The notes: generated by a model from the sequence alone, not told the origin. Shown: positions 8,531 through 17,844, counted from the stretch's first letter. The stretch is DNA of 64,000 nt from an uncultured Ruminiclostridium sp. (GCA_947594425.1 CANQED010000001.1:62001-126000); one strand, 5' to 3'. Program-made: numbers and translations.

Positions 8531-8552
8531 TTTTTCTCAGAGTGATTTACTC
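8531..8552 (-). repeat. Right 22-bp inverted repeat of the switch
   Basis: This is the exact reverse complement of 7330-7351. It overlaps a further palindrome: TTTTCTCAGAGT (8532-8543) and ACTCTGAGAAAA (8549-8560) are perfect 12-bp arms around GATTT. The right end thus carries two opposed core motifs while the left end carries one. Confidence 0.85.
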
Positions 8553-8560
8553 TGAGAAAA

Positions 8561-8607
8561 GCCACAGCAAGTCTTGTTTAACAAGGCTTGCTGTGGCTGT
8601 TTTATAT
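8561..8607 (+). terminator. Strong terminator facing the invertible promoter
   Basis: GCCACAGCAAG (8561-8571) pairs with CTTGCTGTGGC (8587-8597), with further pairing inside the loop, followed by TGTTTTATAT. It would stop transcripts from the internal promoter in the present orientation. On the minus strand the same hairpin is followed by TTTTCTCA, so it may also end the transporter operon to the right. Confidence 0.8.
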
Positions 8608-8669
8608 ATAATAAGCTTATTTACGTTTTGTAAAGAAAATCTACGCCGTCAGCATTTTACGGCGAAAGC

Positions 8670-10559
8670 CTAGCTTACGCTCCTCCCCGCCTCACTCTTA
8701 CTTATAGCAAATTCCTTATCCCCCGACTGATAATAGATATTATCCTCGTCGCTCTTAAGCGAGCTCGTATTAATGTGAGCGCCCGTCAGTGGGTGCGTGC
8801 TTTTATCCGCAAAAAGGTATGCCTTTAATTCTCGGTCTGAATTGACGTAATATATGCCGCGGCTGTCGTACTGGTATTCTTCTATCGCCTCGTCGATAAG
8901 ACATTCTAAATCGCCGAAATTGTTAAGGGCGAAAATTTTATCGTTAGCAAGGCAGTTTAGCCGCCCGTCGGCGATAAAGATATCCTCAATAAAATAATTC
9001 GCCGACTGCTGTGGGCTATAATAATTGTACGCAAGCCCGAGAGCGGTCTTTGAAACGCCAGTGTCGGAGTACGGCTCTTGATACATCGTATCGCGCGCCA
9101 TATCCGACAGTCTGAAGCGAATTATGCTCTGCGGGTGGGAAAAGGTCAGTATATACAAGTTGTCCTCGGTCGCACACATATCTTGTATTAAAGGCTGCCC
9201 GTCAAAGTAAGAAAACGGTATCCGTTCGCGCTCGCCGGTCTGCTTGTCGGTGAGATAAAGCATATCATACGAGCCGCTTTCGCCCTCCTCGGGCGTTTCG
9301 GTCTCAAAAAGATATCGGCTGTTCTCGCAAATATCGGGGTCGCCGTCAAATTTGTCGTACCCGCCGAGCTCGGTGTAAGGCTTTTCCACCGCGCTGCAGG
9401 AGGTGAGCAGCAGTATAACCGGCAGCAGGACAAAGCCGAGCGCTTTCTTACCTGTTAGGCGGTTTTTGCCCGACGCGGCAAGCACAATGCCGCCTATGAT
9501 AACGACGATTATCGAGCAGATGACGATTGCGGCGAATGACCCCGACGGCACGCCGTGAAACATTATCGGCACTTCGCCCTCGAAAGAGGTCACATCAGGC
9601 TCGACTACATCGCCGAAAAAGTACCCGTACCCTTTCATAAGCCCCGTCGGCAGAAAATACGCCTGACTGTCTCTTTCGGCGAGATAATCCGCCGTAATAG
9701 GCAGTGCCGCATACGGGAACACCGCCGCGACATAATTTTTTGAAAAGCGCGCGGTCAGCATAGCGAGCATACATATCAGCATATATCCTATCGGCTTTAT
9801 CAGCTGTACCGCGATAAACGCACCGATTATGCTGATATCATACTCGGTCGCGGAGTACCTCTCGAGCGAGCAAAGGCTAAAGCCCCAGTATTCGGCGGGG
9901 AGCTGTGCCGACAGCTTGATAAGATCTATCACGGACAATGCCGCGCTTGTGAGTATCACCGTTATCATCATAACGGCGACCTTTGACAGCATTGTACGCT
10001 GCTGACCGTTGGTGGTGGTCTTAAGTATCATATCCTTTTTCCCGCTTTGCTCGGTCATTATCGCATATGCCCCGCAAAACGCCGCAGCGAGCAAAAAGAA
10101 ATAATTCACCGCGTCCTGCTCCATAACGGGGACGCTGACGGTCGGCAGCAGCATACGCTGCTCGCGGTCGGCGATAACGTACTGATACCTGTCGAACACC
10201 GCCGTTATTATATCTTCTTTATCGAGAATGTCTTGGTACGGCTCAAGCGCCGCCGTCAGCTCCTCGCCGCTTATCTCGCCCTGTCGAAATCTGTCGAGCA
10301 TATCATCCTCCGCCGACTGACCTAAGAGCAAAGCCTCGTAGCTGTCTTTTATAATTTTCTCCTTTTCGTCGGTGAGCCGACCCGTAAGCGGCTGTATCAT
10401 CTCGAGATAATGCGCCCTGTCGGTAGAGGTGTTAAAGCCGTAGGTCTGCGTCATACCCTCGGGCAGAGAAAGTATCGCCGCCAAGACGACCAAAAGCATG
10501 ATCAATGCGCCGTACTGCTTTATAAGCAGCTTTTTCGCCTCGTATATAAAAACTCTCAT
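8670..10559 (-). CDS. ABC-2 type permease fused to an extracytoplasmic domain
   Basis: The first 388 or so of 629 residues form an ABC-2-like permease: a cytoplasmic start (MRVFIYEAKKLLIKQY), a helix near 16-34, a large loop and several helices from about 150. The last helix of that part runs into LLLTSC at about residue 388, which looks like a lipobox. It is followed by some 240 hydrophilic residues (YDMLYLTDKQTGERERIPFS and similar) resembling repeated beta-propeller or DUF5050-like strands. That tail is similar in style to the operon's lipoprotein. The gene overlaps the upstream permease gene by 4 bases (ATGA) and is last in a four-gene operon with an ATPase. The substrate is unknown; exporters of this type often handle peptides or antibiotics. 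Confidence 0.75.
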   Translation of the reverse strand: MRVFIYEAKKLLIKQYGALIMLLVVLAAILSLPEGMTQTYGFNTSTDRAHYLEMIQPLTGRLTDEKEKIIKDSYEALLLGQSAEDDMLDRFRQGEISGEELTAALEPYQDILDKEDIITAVFDRYQYVIADREQRMLLPTVSVPVMEQDAVNYFFLLAAAFCGAYAIMTEQSGKKDMILKTTTNGQQRTMLSKVAVMMITVILTSAALSVIDLIKLSAQLPAEYWGFSLCSLERYSATEYDISIIGAFIAVQLIKPIGYMLICMLAMLTARFSKNYVAAVFPYAALPITADYLAERDSQAYFLPTGLMKGYGYFFGDVVEPDVTSFEGEVPIMFHGVPSGSFAAIVICSIIVVIIGGIVLAASGKNRLTGKKALGFVLLPVILLLTSCSAVEKPYTELGGYDKFDGDPDICENSRYLFETETPEEGESGSYDMLYLTDKQTGERERIPFSYFDGQPLIQDMCATEDNLYILTFSHPQSIIRFRLSDMARDTMYQEPYSDTGVSKTALGLAYNYYSPQQSANYFIEDIFIADGRLNCLANDKIFALNNFGDLECLIDEAIEEYQYDSRGIYYVNSDRELKAYLFADKSTHPLTGAHINTSSLKSDEDNIYYQSGDKEFAISKSEAGRSVS

Positions 10560-11728
10560 GCCGCACCTCCTCTCACCTTTTTAACCGTTCGTAAGCGGCA
10601 TATGATATGCAGCGCCGCCGTTAAAATGACCGTCAAGGCAAATGTAAATATCGGCGCGGGCACGGGTATATCGAAAATTCTCACCGCCGCAAACTGTGAC
10701 AGCTGATTTTTCATATTGACAAGATTTATCGGCGAAAGGCAGCTCGGGATATGCTCGCTTAACAGGACGAGCCCCATTATTGCCGCTAAGCTGCCCGCTA
10801 TGCACCCGCCGATATTCTTGCCTATGGTGGAAATGCACATGACTGCCTCGCCTACAAACAGGTACGCCGCTAATTTTCCTATAAACGACAATAAGATCCC
10901 GCCGCCTATCGTCACCGCAAACGGCGTAAAGCGATAGTCGGTCATAGCGTACAGCGGCATATTTAAATTGTCAAAGCCGTACAGCATTCCGTAAAAGCCC
11001 AGATCGACAAGCGAAAATACTACCGTCGCCGCAAATATCATAATGTACATCGAGCAGTGCTTTGCCCAAAATACCGAGCCCGTCCTGCGGCATGAGCGTA
11101 TTATCCTGTCCGTGCCGGTGCTTTTCTCCTTAACAAACGTCGGAGCGAAAGCAAACACTATCATAAGTATGATAAGCAGCGACGAAAACTCATAATCAAA
11201 ATACAGCGAATACCCCTTATATTGAGATATGGCGGGTATCTTTCTGCCGACGTACAGGGACTTTATAAGCTGATTTTTATTTACCTCATAATTATTTCGT
11301 CCGGTGTAAAACTCTATAAAATCGTCGGCGTTTTGCCTCAGCTCCAAAATGTCGTTAGGGTAAAGATACGCCTCGCGCATAGCCTCCTCAAAGCGCGTTA
11401 TATCCGTCCAGTCCGAAAAGGCGTACCGAGTGTAATATTCATCGCTCGGGGTCGTGGTGTAATTGCCGCTCGATATTATCTTATCCATTTTGGAGTGATA
11501 ATCCACCACTCTCTGTATGCTCTCTGGGGTTATATCCCCGCCGAATTCGTCGTATATGGGGGAGCTTGCGACCGAGCCCGTCTTAGTAACGGCGTCATAA
11601 TCCATGCGATAATAGGTCTTAAGATTTTCAAACAGCTTGTACACGTCTATCAGCAAAAAGGCGGCGAGCAGAATGAGCAGCGACGCTTTAAGCACGTTTT
11701 TCTTTAGTTCGTAGATAAAAAGCTTCAT
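10556..11728 (-). CDS. ABC-2 type transporter permease
   Basis: This 390-residue membrane protein begins MKLFIYELKKNVLKASLLIL, closely resembling the start of the next permease in the operon. It has one N-terminal helix, a large extracytoplasmic loop (about 35-180) and five or six C-terminal helices. ATG at 11728 is chosen because GGAG lies eight bases before it; the next upstream in-frame ATG has no such site. It follows the ATPase gene directly and overlaps the next permease by 4 bases, so the two permeases probably form a heterodimer with that ATPase. The substrate is not evident. Confidence 0.8.
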   Translation of the reverse strand: MKLFIYELKKNVLKASLLILLAAFLLIDVYKLFENLKTYYRMDYDAVTKTGSVASSPIYDEFGGDITPESIQRVVDYHSKMDKIISSGNYTTTPSDEYYTRYAFSDWTDITRFEEAMREAYLYPNDILELRQNADDFIEFYTGRNNYEVNKNQLIKSLYVGRKIPAISQYKGYSLYFDYEFSSLLIILMIVFAFAPTFVKEKSTGTDRIIRSCRRTGSVFWAKHCSMYIMIFAATVVFSLVDLGFYGMLYGFDNLNMPLYAMTDYRFTPFAVTIGGGILLSFIGKLAAYLFVGEAVMCISTIGKNIGGCIAGSLAAIMGLVLLSEHIPSCLSPINLVNMKNQLSQFAAVRIFDIPVPAPIFTFALTVILTAALHIICRLRTVKKVRGGAA

Positions 11729-11729
11729 A

Positions 11730-12593
11730 TCACATATCTCCAAAGCGGTATATGCACACGTCCTCGAGCGTAGGCTCGACCTTTACCGCGCCGCTTATCG
11801 GGCAGTCGTCGGATATTATGCGCAGTGTATACTTTCCGCCCGTGCTGACGGCGTTAGACACCCGCATCCTGCTCATATAGTCCATGACCTCGCCGCTTAA
11901 CACTTCACATTCCCACACCTTGCCGTCCGCGTCGGCGCAAAGCTCCTCCTGCGAGCCGCAGCTTATTATCCTGCCCTTATCCATAAGCACGACGGTTTTC
12001 GCGATATAGGCTATATCCGTCACGATATGCGTCGCGAGTATGACTATCTTGTCCGCCGCAAGCGAGCTTATCACATTGCGAAAGCGTATGCGCTCTTTTG
12101 CGTCAAGACCCGCCGTCGGCTCGTCAAAGATAAGCACCTTAGGCTCGCCGATTATCGCCTGAGCTATACCTAGCCGCTGCTTCATGCCGCCCGAAAAAGC
12201 GCCTATTTTTCTGTCCGCGTCCTCTCTTAGATTTACCTTAGAAAGAATATCAAGGGCGTATAAATTGTCATCCTCGGTCTTGTATTTTTTAAGCGTCATT
12301 ATGTACTTGATATAATCCTTAGCGGTAAAGCTGCGGTAAAAGTCCATCCCCTGCGGCATAAAGCCCAAGTGCGACAGATAGTCATGATCACTGCCGTCGC
12401 TGAAAGCTATGCTGCCGCTGTCACGCGATATTATCCCCGTGATAATATTTATCAGCGTGGACTTTCCCGCGCCGTTTGGACCGAGTATGCCGTATACGCC
12501 CTCGGTCATGGTAAGGGTAAAGTCCGTTAGGGCGTTTTTGCGCTTTTTGCCCTTATAATAGGACTTGGTTATTCCGGATAATTTAAGCTCCAT
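11730..12593 (-). CDS. ABC transporter ATP-binding protein
   Basis: This 287-residue ATPase has Walker A GPNGAGKST, a Q-loop, signature SGGMKQRLGIAQA, Walker B VLIFDEPTAGLD and the switch His in ATH. This is the BcrA-like subfamily that drives ABC-2 exporters. About 75 C-terminal residues after the ATPase core (from roughly 215) form the extension common in this group. AGGAG precedes the ATG. It lies 1 base from the lipoprotein gene upstream and the permease gene downstream, so all four genes are one operon. Confidence 0.88.
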   Translation of the reverse strand: MELKLSGITKSYYKGKKRKNALTDFTLTMTEGVYGILGPNGAGKSTLINIITGIISRDSGSIAFSDGSDHDYLSHLGFMPQGMDFYRSFTAKDYIKYIMTLKKYKTEDDNLYALDILSKVNLREDADRKIGAFSGGMKQRLGIAQAIIGEPKVLIFDEPTAGLDAKERIRFRNVISSLAADKIVILATHIVTDIAYIAKTVVLMDKGRIISCGSQEELCADADGKVWECEVLSGEVMDYMSRMRVSNAVSTGGKYTLRIISDDCPISGAVKVEPTLEDVCIYRFGDM

Positions 12594-12594
12594 A

Positions 12595-14742
12595 TCATTC
12601 TCCTATGTCGTGGGTTTCGTTTTTGCGGTCGGTTATCACGGTAAACTTTTCATTACCGCAGGCTATGACTGCCTCGGCGGCGTCGGCTGTAAGGTCTGTC
12701 TGACTGATAAGCTCGCCCGTAGCGGTATCGTATATCCTTACATAAGTATTTGACAGCGGTAAGGCGATCCCCGTCTGCGAGGTGTCAAACTCGGGACAAA
12801 GGGCGAGTATTTTGCTGCCGTCGGGAGTGATTGTGCAGCTGTGACATTCATTCAGCGAGGCGGTGGGTATCTGCCTGAATTTTCTCTGCTTTTTGTCAAA
12901 AAGGGTTATGCTGCCCGGGTCGTTGCTCGTGCGGTCGGGCTTTCCCGTGACGTAAAGGGCATAATCTCCCGCGCAGAGTATCCCCTGCGAGCCCGTGCCC
13001 GACATTACTGTCATAAAGTCTGCTTTTATTATCTCGCCCGTGGAAAGGTCGACTGCTATCGGGGTATCCTTTGTGCCGGATGGGTTGTTGTCGCTGAGCA
13101 CTGAGTAAAGCATATCGTCCTTAACGGTGATATACTTATCCACTCCCAAATTATAATTGCGCGGCAGCTCACAAAGCATTTTCTTATCAGAGCCGTCGGG
13201 CTCGGATATATACAGCTGTATCGCAAAATCGTTAATGTCGGTATCGGAAAAAACCGTTTCGGCGTACACTATATGCTTATCGTCGTAAGGGTAAATTATA
13301 TCGATATTCTTTTCGTCCGAGTGTATCTCTTCTTCTATATTAAAATTATGGTCGCATATATAATATTCCGTATCTCCCGAGCCGTACAAATTATGGACAA
13401 TGATATGCTTATCGGTTATCTGAGGATATAATACTCCGAAATTATCGTCGGGACCCGATTGCTCTGAGTCCTCGCTTTTGGGGAGTACAGGCGTAATATC
13501 GGATATGCTCACCTTATTTACGACCTTTTCGTTATCGGTATCATAGTAGTATAATTCTTGTCCGTAAACATCATGCAGCAATGTGATACGCTTTCCGTCC
13601 TGCTCATAATACCCGAACCTCGCGCAGTTCTGCAATATCGGCAGGGCGTCGGGGTCCTCGGGCGTATCGCTCGGCGGGTCTGTATAGTCGGGTATGCTTT
13701 CGGGAGCGGCGGTATCGGCGGGAGGCTCGGTCTTAAACTCAAAGTCGCTGTTTACAACAAGGCTTGCGGGGGCGCTCTTTACGCTGAAAAATGTATTTGC
13801 GGCATCTTTCATAACGGCGGTGAGCTGCACCGTGTCACCCCGCTCGACCTCGTCGAGCTTTATCGCGGCGGTATAAATATGCTTATCCTTGACCGATATC
13901 TCTACATATTCTTTGCCGCCGTTAAAGGTAGTGAGTTGATTATTTTTAATCACACCCAGAAGATATGTCCCCGCGTCAAAGTTTGTCATAACCGCGTCAA
14001 AGGACAGACCGCCGTCCTCGCTAAGCGCCAAAGGTCCGTTTATATCGTTATCTTGATATGCGAAAAAGTACTCCTGCTCCTCCCTGTATCTCCCGTCCTT
14101 AAACAGCTTGTCGGTGAGCTCATTTGTGATAAGCTGCTCGGTATACTCGGTCGATATCTTAGGGGATGCCGTCTTAGGCTTTTGCTTTAATTCTATCGTG
14201 TCGGGCAGGCTGAAGTCGAGCGTGCGGGAAAAGCCGTAGGTCGGCCAGTCCTCGGTTGCAATAAACGCCGCGTTGGGGCAGGTCATAAAGGACATTTTCA
14301 GCTTGTCCTTGTCCGCGTCCTGCTCGAGCACCTCGGGGTCGAGTGTAAGCTCAAACTCGCGGCTCTCTCCCGGGGGAACGGCATCTAATACCAAGACCGT
14401 CGCGTCCTCCTGCCCGCAGCCCGAAAGCTTTTGATATACGCCGTTTATGCTGCAGGCTATGCCCGGCGCCCAGTCGATGGTATTTTCTTCATTCATCGTT
14501 ACCGAGACCTTCACCGTGACGGGCTGTCCGTCGTACACGATAGGCTTATTGTCGTTGATAGAGTGATCCCACCCTCCGCGAAGAGATTGACCGGTGCTCT
14601 GCATAATGTTCTCGATAACGTCGTTGTCCTCGGATACCGAGAACACATCCTCTACCGAGCCGTAGTCCTCCGTGCTTTGAGCGCAGGAGGTGTTTATCGC
14701 AAGGGCGATAAAGAGCAGTATTGCCGATATTTTTTTGTACAT
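12595..14742 (-). CDS. Large secreted lipoprotein of the ABC-2 operon
   Basis: This 715-residue lipoprotein has signal MYKKISAILLFIALAINTSC with Cys20 as the lipidated residue. The ATG at 14742 has AAGGAGG, so a longer upstream reading is rejected. Residues about 40-330 look like beta-sandwich modules, then a Pro/Thr/Asp-rich linker (about 335-365), then a probable beta-propeller (about 370-715) with repeated strands such as DNEKVVNKVSISD and GEIIKADF. It is first in the operon with the ABC-2 ATPase and permeases and may capture or sense the substrate outside. I do not recognise a precise family. Confidence 0.7.
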   Translation of the reverse strand: MYKKISAILLFIALAINTSCAQSTEDYGSVEDVFSVSEDNDVIENIMQSTGQSLRGGWDHSINDNKPIVYDGQPVTVKVSVTMNEENTIDWAPGIACSINGVYQKLSGCGQEDATVLVLDAVPPGESREFELTLDPEVLEQDADKDKLKMSFMTCPNAAFIATEDWPTYGFSRTLDFSLPDTIELKQKPKTASPKISTEYTEQLITNELTDKLFKDGRYREEQEYFFAYQDNDINGPLALSEDGGLSFDAVMTNFDAGTYLLGVIKNNQLTTFNGGKEYVEISVKDKHIYTAAIKLDEVERGDTVQLTAVMKDAANTFFSVKSAPASLVVNSDFEFKTEPPADTAAPESIPDYTDPPSDTPEDPDALPILQNCARFGYYEQDGKRITLLHDVYGQELYYYDTDNEKVVNKVSISDITPVLPKSEDSEQSGPDDNFGVLYPQITDKHIIVHNLYGSGDTEYYICDHNFNIEEEIHSDEKNIDIIYPYDDKHIVYAETVFSDTDINDFAIQLYISEPDGSDKKMLCELPRNYNLGVDKYITVKDDMLYSVLSDNNPSGTKDTPIAVDLSTGEIIKADFMTVMSGTGSQGILCAGDYALYVTGKPDRTSNDPGSITLFDKKQRKFRQIPTASLNECHSCTITPDGSKILALCPEFDTSQTGIALPLSNTYVRIYDTATGELISQTDLTADAAEAVIACGNEKFTVITDRKNETHDIGE

Positions 14743-14912
14743 TTTTTCCTCCTTAAAAAAGCATAATTTACCCCTCTGAATATATAATCCCGAAAAAGGG
14801 GGATTTGTTACAGTTGGGGGAAAAATTTTTTGAAAAAATTTTGGGGTAAAGCGTTGTGATGATTTAAGTCCTTGCGCCAAAGCGTCAAATTCCTGCATAC
14901 AGCGGCAAGGGG

Positions 14913-14941
14913 TAGACAAATCCGATACTTTGTGATACAAT
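14913..14941 (+). promoter_or_regulatory. Promoter of the MacB-like operon
   Basis: TAGACA (14913-14918), a 17-bp spacer and TACAAT (14936-14941) lie about 80 bases before the first start codon. The 5' end of the gap (14760-14880) holds only A/T runs and no other clear element. Confidence 0.6.
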
Positions 14942-15019
14942 AGCATTAGATAAGGTGAAAATATAACAGCGGTCTTTGATGATATATCGGCAAAGCCTTA
15001 TGCAGGTATAGGAGGCACT

Positions 15020-16062
15020 ATGCGCCAATTATTTAGCAAAAGTGGGACGATAATCGCATTCTTTGCGAGTACGTTTTTTCTGTGTACGTTTATAGTATCG
15101 GTGCTGCTTAACAGCAACTATGAAGACATATATAAACAGTTTTCCGAAAATGCAGAACACGTTACCGTAATTCAAGAAAATACCGCAGATAACGCCCTGT
15201 CATATTCGGATATGTCAAAAATACTTTCTTCATATCCGATAAAAGGCGCAATATTTTTTGATATAGGCGGCGGCAGAACGGGACATATGGTGTATAATTA
15301 CATCGATAATAAAGAGTTTGAGGGCGCGGCAAATATGATAGACGTAAACAGCAAAACGCCCTAAGCGATAATCAAGCCTATGTATCAGGCGTATTGTATG
15401 CCCATAGACGGAACGCAGACGATAAATTTGATGGGGAGCGACCACGAGGTGATCGGGCTGAATATTTACGCGGGCTTAGGCGGAGTGGATTTTATCTGCA
15501 ATACAGCGGGCTTATCGAGCAGCAGTACCAAATTTAAGGGATTGACATTGATAATCGACGCGGGAAAAGACAGTACCTCTGTTACAAGCAGCATTTTAAG
15601 CGAGATAAAAAAGCAAAATGAGAATATAAATTATACCCTTAAAAAGTATCCGATATTTTGAATGAAAGCAGCGGAAAAAGCTCCGACACCGCGATAGTCA
15701 TTATTGCTGTTCTTTTGATAGGCTTACTGCTGCTCATCAACGCGAGCGCTTTTACAAGCTCGTGGATAAATTCCAAAAAATCTGAGATCGCCGCAAGAAG
15801 AATATGCGGAGCTGATAACGCGGATATAAAAAGACGTATTTTTAAAAATCATTTTTTGGTCTGCGCGACGGGCACGCTTATTGGCTTTGTGCTGACCTTT
15901 ATACTGAACATACTTATAGACGTATCGTTTTATATAGGGATTATAAATTGGGCGGCGGGAGCGCTGACGGCGATATTCCTAATAACCGTAAGCAGTATCA
16001 TATCATACGTCGAGGCGGCAAAATACTCCCGTGAGCAAGTAGTGACACTAAGGAGGGAGTAG
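15020..16062 (+). pseudogene. Broken FtsX/MacB-like permease
   Basis: Three consecutive pieces together look like one FtsX-like permease. Piece 1 (15020-15364) has a clean AGGAGG start, one N-terminal helix and ends at an in-frame TAA. Piece 2 continues in the same frame after only that stop codon to 15661. Piece 3 (15658-16062) is in another frame and holds the C-terminal helices and the conserved SEIAARRICGADNADIKRRI stretch. One nonsense codon and one frameshift therefore separate an otherwise complete gene. The intact permease downstream may work alone, or stop read-through/reinitiation may occur; decay is more likely. Confidence 0.75.
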
Positions 16063-16063
16063 G

Positions 16064-17188
16064 ATGAACTTAAATAAAATCAAGCTGATTTTCGGGGATA
16101 TAAGGCTTAACTTAAGAGCATATATTATGCTTACGGTTCAATCGGTGATAGCTTTTCTTGTTATCGGGGTAATATTACTTGTTTCTAATGTCGCCAGTCC
16201 TAAAATAAACGCATTAGACAGCTTTGACTTGTCGGATAATTATTACGGATGTATCCGAACGGAGGTATATACCAACCACGGTATAGTCAGCGGCGAAGAA
16301 GATCGTCAGCTCCGAAAAGAAATAGAATACTTTATTGCCGAAAATTACGAAGTGCAAGGCAGCATCGATTCGTATATTACTTATCAAGGAGAAGAAGAAG
16401 GGATAGAGTTCGTTACCGAAAAGTTTTTTGATATTTTTCATCTTGAGGTGCAGGAAGGGCGATTGTTTGAAAAAAGCGAATACGGTCAAGACAGCTTAGA
16501 CAACACGCCCGTTATCCTCGGCGCTGCTTATAAAGATGAATATAAGCTCGGGGATATGTACTTAGATAGGTTTGAGATAGTGGGATTTTTAAAGGACGAC
16601 AGCAACATTATCACTCTTGCGGGAGATCTAAGTTCCTTATTCTGTATAGATAATTATATTTGTGCCCCGGTAAAAAGCTTAAAGTGTATGAAAGAAAATA
16701 ATTTAGGATATCCGACAGAGCTTATCTGTGCCGAAGATAAAGGGGATCTTAAAAAAATCAACGACTACGCAAACGAGCTCGGCGTGTACCCGTATAACTA
16801 TGTATCCCTGCCCGAAACCAAAGCGCTGATAAACGCGGTGGCTAATCAAGTAAATTTACCTTTACTGCTCATATCTCTTATGATAACCCTCCTCGCCCTC
16901 CTCTGCCTCATCCAGTCCATGCTCGAATTTGTAAAGAAAAACATCGTCGAGCTGCTTATACATATGATGTGCGGGGCGAAATTGTCCGATATTATACTGC
17001 GGGTAGGCGCTGGCACGGCGCTGACGGCGTTTATAAGCGCGGCAGCAGCGTCACTTGTGTTCCGCTCGGCAAGCACGACGGCGGTGCTGTTTATCACAGC
17101 TACGGCGGTCACGGTTATCGCGGTTTTGCCCGTCGCGGTAAGATTAAAGCTTAAGCCGCTGATAGTCGCGGTAAAGGAGGAAAAGTGA
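16064..17188 (+). CDS. FtsX-like ABC transporter permease
   Basis: This 374-residue permease has one N-terminal helix (about 20-43), a large extracytoplasmic MacB-PCD-like domain (about 50-260; e.g. FFDIFHLEVQEGRLF and NTPVILGAAY) and three C-terminal helices from about 265. The ATG follows GGAGGGAGTAGG. It starts 2 bases after the broken permease and overlaps the ATPase gene by 4 bases. With the upstream gene broken, it would have to form a homodimer, or the system may be inactive. Substrates of such systems are often antimicrobial peptides or envelope components; none can be assigned here. Confidence 0.82.
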   Translation: MNLNKIKLIFGDIRLNLRAYIMLTVQSVIAFLVIGVILLVSNVASPKINALDSFDLSDNYYGCIRTEVYTNHGIVSGEEDRQLRKEIEYFIAENYEVQGSIDSYITYQGEEEGIEFVTEKFFDIFHLEVQEGRLFEKSEYGQDSLDNTPVILGAAYKDEYKLGDMYLDRFEIVGFLKDDSNIITLAGDLSSLFCIDNYICAPVKSLKCMKENNLGYPTELICAEDKGDLKKINDYANELGVYPYNYVSLPETKALINAVANQVNLPLLLISLMITLLALLCLIQSMLEFVKKNIVELLIHMMCGAKLSDIILRVGAGTALTAFISAAAASLVFRSASTTAVLFITATAVTVIAVLPVAVRLKLKPLIVAVKEEK

Positions 17189-17844
17189 TGCTTAAGGTCA
17201 ACAATTTAGTGAAGATATACCCGTCGGGCGATGGCGAGCTGCGCGCGTTGGACGGAGTAAGCTTTGAGGTGGCGGACGGGGAGCTTATCGCCGTCACCGG
17301 CAGGAGCGGCAGCGGCAAATCCACCCTGCTCAATATAATGGGACTGCTCGACAAGCCGACCGAGGGCGAATATTACATAGGCGATAAAAAGGCGTCGGGA
17401 CTGCCCTTGCGGGAGCAGGCAAAGGTACGCAACGCCGAGATAGGCTTTGTGGTGCAGGATTTTGCGCTGGTGGAAAAGTATACGGTAAAGCAGAACGTTA
17501 ACATTCCGCTAATATACAGCAAAAAGCAGATAGATAAAGAAAGAGCGATACGCGAGGTATTGCAGCGTGTGGGGCTTTCGGACAAGATAAATACCCCCGT
17601 TTACAAGCTGTCGGGCGGGCAAAAGCAGCGCACCGCTATCGCCCGCGCCGTGGTAAACGACCCGTCGGTGATACTTGCCGACGAGCCGACAGGCGCGCTT
17701 GACAGCGAGAACGCAAACGGCATTATGACGCTTTTCGAGTCGCTCAGCCGCGCCGGAAAAACCGTGGTTATCGTTACCCACGACCAGAATCTCGCGGCAA
17801 GATGTCCTCGCAGGATAGTCCTCGAGGATGGGAGGATAGTGTGA
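17185..17844 (+). CDS. LolD/MacB-type ABC transporter ATP-binding protein
   Basis: This 219-residue ATPase shows Walker A GRSGSGKST, Q-loop FVVQDFALV, signature LSGGQKQRTAIARA, Walker B ILADEPTGALD and the switch His in VTHDQ. The DEPTGALDS motif is typical of the FtsE/LolD/MacB group that pairs with FtsX-like permeases. It overlaps the permease gene. All ATPase motifs are intact although one permease gene of the operon is broken. Confidence 0.9.
   Translation: MMLKVNNLVKIYPSGDGELRALDGVSFEVADGELIAVTGRSGSGKSTLLNIMGLLDKPTEGEYYIGDKKASGLPLREQAKVRNAEIGFVVQDFALVEKYTVKQNVNIPLIYSKKQIDKERAIREVLQRVGLSDKINTPVYKLSGGQKQRTAIARAVVNDPSVILADEPTGALDSENANGIMTLFESLSRAGKTVVIVTHDQNLAARCPRRIVLEDGRIV

Larger units (their letters stand above)
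7330..8552. other. Putative invertible promoter segment with its own recombinase
   Basis: The segment is bounded by a perfect 22-bp inverted repeat and contains one tyrosine recombinase gene plus a consensus promoter near its right end. In the present orientation that promoter points right, through the right repeat and into a strong hairpin terminator. After inversion its -35/-10 would lie near 7393-7370 on the minus strand, pointing at the sigma factor gene whose ATG is about 140 bases beyond. The arrangement resembles recombinase-driven promoter inversion known from Bacteroides capsule loci and Clostridioides switches. Inversion itself is inferred. Confidence 0.6.

Noticed and set aside
7339-8560. 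Direct 12-bp repeats flanking the recombinase as attL/attR of an integrated element
   Set aside because: The segment has only the recombinase gene and no cargo, and the longer perfect match (22 bp) is inverted, which favours inversion. I keep excision as a minor possibility.
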